Positions 12,893 to 13,327 of a stretch of DNA of 13,327 nucleotides are shown here, one piece after another (within the stretch, counting starts at the first letter, position 1; every line of letters starts with the position of its first letter). The stretch comes from Acidimicrobiales bacterium (GTDB lineage Bacteria > Actinomycetota > Acidimicrobiia > Acidimicrobiales > CADCSY01). The position numbers were made by a program, and so were the translations under genes. Under the pieces are notes generated by a model. The model searched no databases. It was given only the letters and a program-made list of their open reading frames with translations, and was not told where the DNA came from. The stretch covers positions 1-13,327 of the forward strand of contig JAUJLZ010000032.1 of the NCBI GenBank assembly GCA_030447125.1, given 5' to 3'.

Positions 12893-13303
12893 ATGATCTC
12901 TCGCCTGCTCGCCACCATCGACCGTATCCACCCGCCGATCGTCGCGGCTGCGCATTGCGATCTTCCCTGCGGGGTCTACGACCCGGCCCAGGCTCGCATC
13001 GAGGCGGAGTCGGTCATGGGCATCCAGCAGAAGTTCCAGGACTCCAGCGATGAAGTGTTCAAGCAGCGGGCTGTCCTCATCAAAGAGGAGCGGGCCGATC
13101 TGGTCAAGCACCACCTGTGGGTGCTGTGGACCGACTACTTCAAGCCCAACCACCTCGAGGCCTACCCCGACCTGCACGACAAGTTCTGGACGGCCACCAA
13201 GCTCGCCGGCGAGGCCAAGAAGTCCGAGGACCCCACGCAGGGCCAACAGCTTCTCGACGCCATCGCGGAGATCGACAGGATCTTCAAAGAGACCAAGAAG
13301 TAA
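12893..13303 (+). CDS. sodN: Nickel superoxide dismutase
   Basis: A 136-residue precursor. After a 20-residue leader (ending IVAAA) comes HCDLPCGVYDPAQAR, the nickel hook: mature His1, Cys2 and Cys6 (His21, Cys22, Cys26 of the precursor) bind Ni. Mature length is 116, near the 117 of Streptomyces SodN, and the rest is the expected four-helix bundle with HHLWVLWTDYFKP. The enzyme disproportionates superoxide to oxygen and peroxide and forms a hexamer in the cytosol. The leader is not a secretion signal (no hydrophobic core of normal length) and is removed by SodX, encoded divergently. A nickel-dependent regulator was not found in the window. Confidence 0.98.
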   Translation: MISRLLATIDRIHPPIVAAAHCDLPCGVYDPAQARIEAESVMGIQQKFQDSSDEVFKQRAVLIKEERADLVKHHLWVLWTDYFKPNHLEAYPDLHDKFWTATKLAGEAKKSEDPTQGQQLLDAIAEIDRIFKETKK

Positions 13304-13327
13304 CTCTTGGGGCCGGCGTGCGGCTGG

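Overview
This is a very GC-rich, gene-dense window from a member of the Actinomycetota. WhiB, BldC, a mycothiol-type MshA, a DUF732-like secreted protein, a PdtaS kinase and an RsiG-like anti-sigma factor are all actinobacterial markers. The non-mycobacterial, non-Streptomyces gene order would suit a lineage such as Acidimicrobiia, but that placement is inference. No rRNA, tRNA, CRISPR array, insertion sequence or phage gene was seen.

Layout. (1) Positions 1-3730: the tail of a PHP-domain histidinol-phosphatase-like gene and a PdtaS-type histidine kinase on the plus strand. A WhiB1-like regulator and a diacylglycerol-kinase-family lipid kinase lie on the minus strand. A stand-alone response regulator on the plus strand follows, divergent from the lipid kinase. 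(2) Positions 3731-3891: a convergent intergenic region with a good terminator and three further stem-loops. (3) Positions 3892-12848: twelve minus-strand genes. In transcription order they are sodX, an rsiG-like gene, a receiver gene, an HD-GYP gene, mshA, an MFS exporter, a DUF732-like secreted protein, an M23 peptidase, proC, bldC, a SAM hydroxide adenosyltransferase and a 29-residue membrane peptide. Several neighbours overlap or are separated by 2-10 bases. (4) Positions 12893-13303: sodN (nickel superoxide dismutase), divergent from its maturation protease sodX.

Most interesting is the tightly coupled run at 12407-10737. It encodes an RsiG-like protein with two recognisable copies of the c-di-GMP-binding signature, a phosphoreceiver protein, and an HD-GYP protein with all expected metal ligands. 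Together they look like a signal-controlled c-di-GMP phosphodiesterase encoded beside a c-di-GMP-dependent anti-sigma factor, that is, a self-contained switch. The sigma factor is not in the window. The same transcript probably begins with sodX, so nickel-SOD maturation may share transcription with this module.

Other points: the convergent pdtaS/whiB1 pair has the same arrangement as in Mycobacterium tuberculosis. A near-perfect CRP-type palindrome lies just upstream of the whiB1-like gene. The proC-bldC neighbourhood is also shared with mycobacteria.
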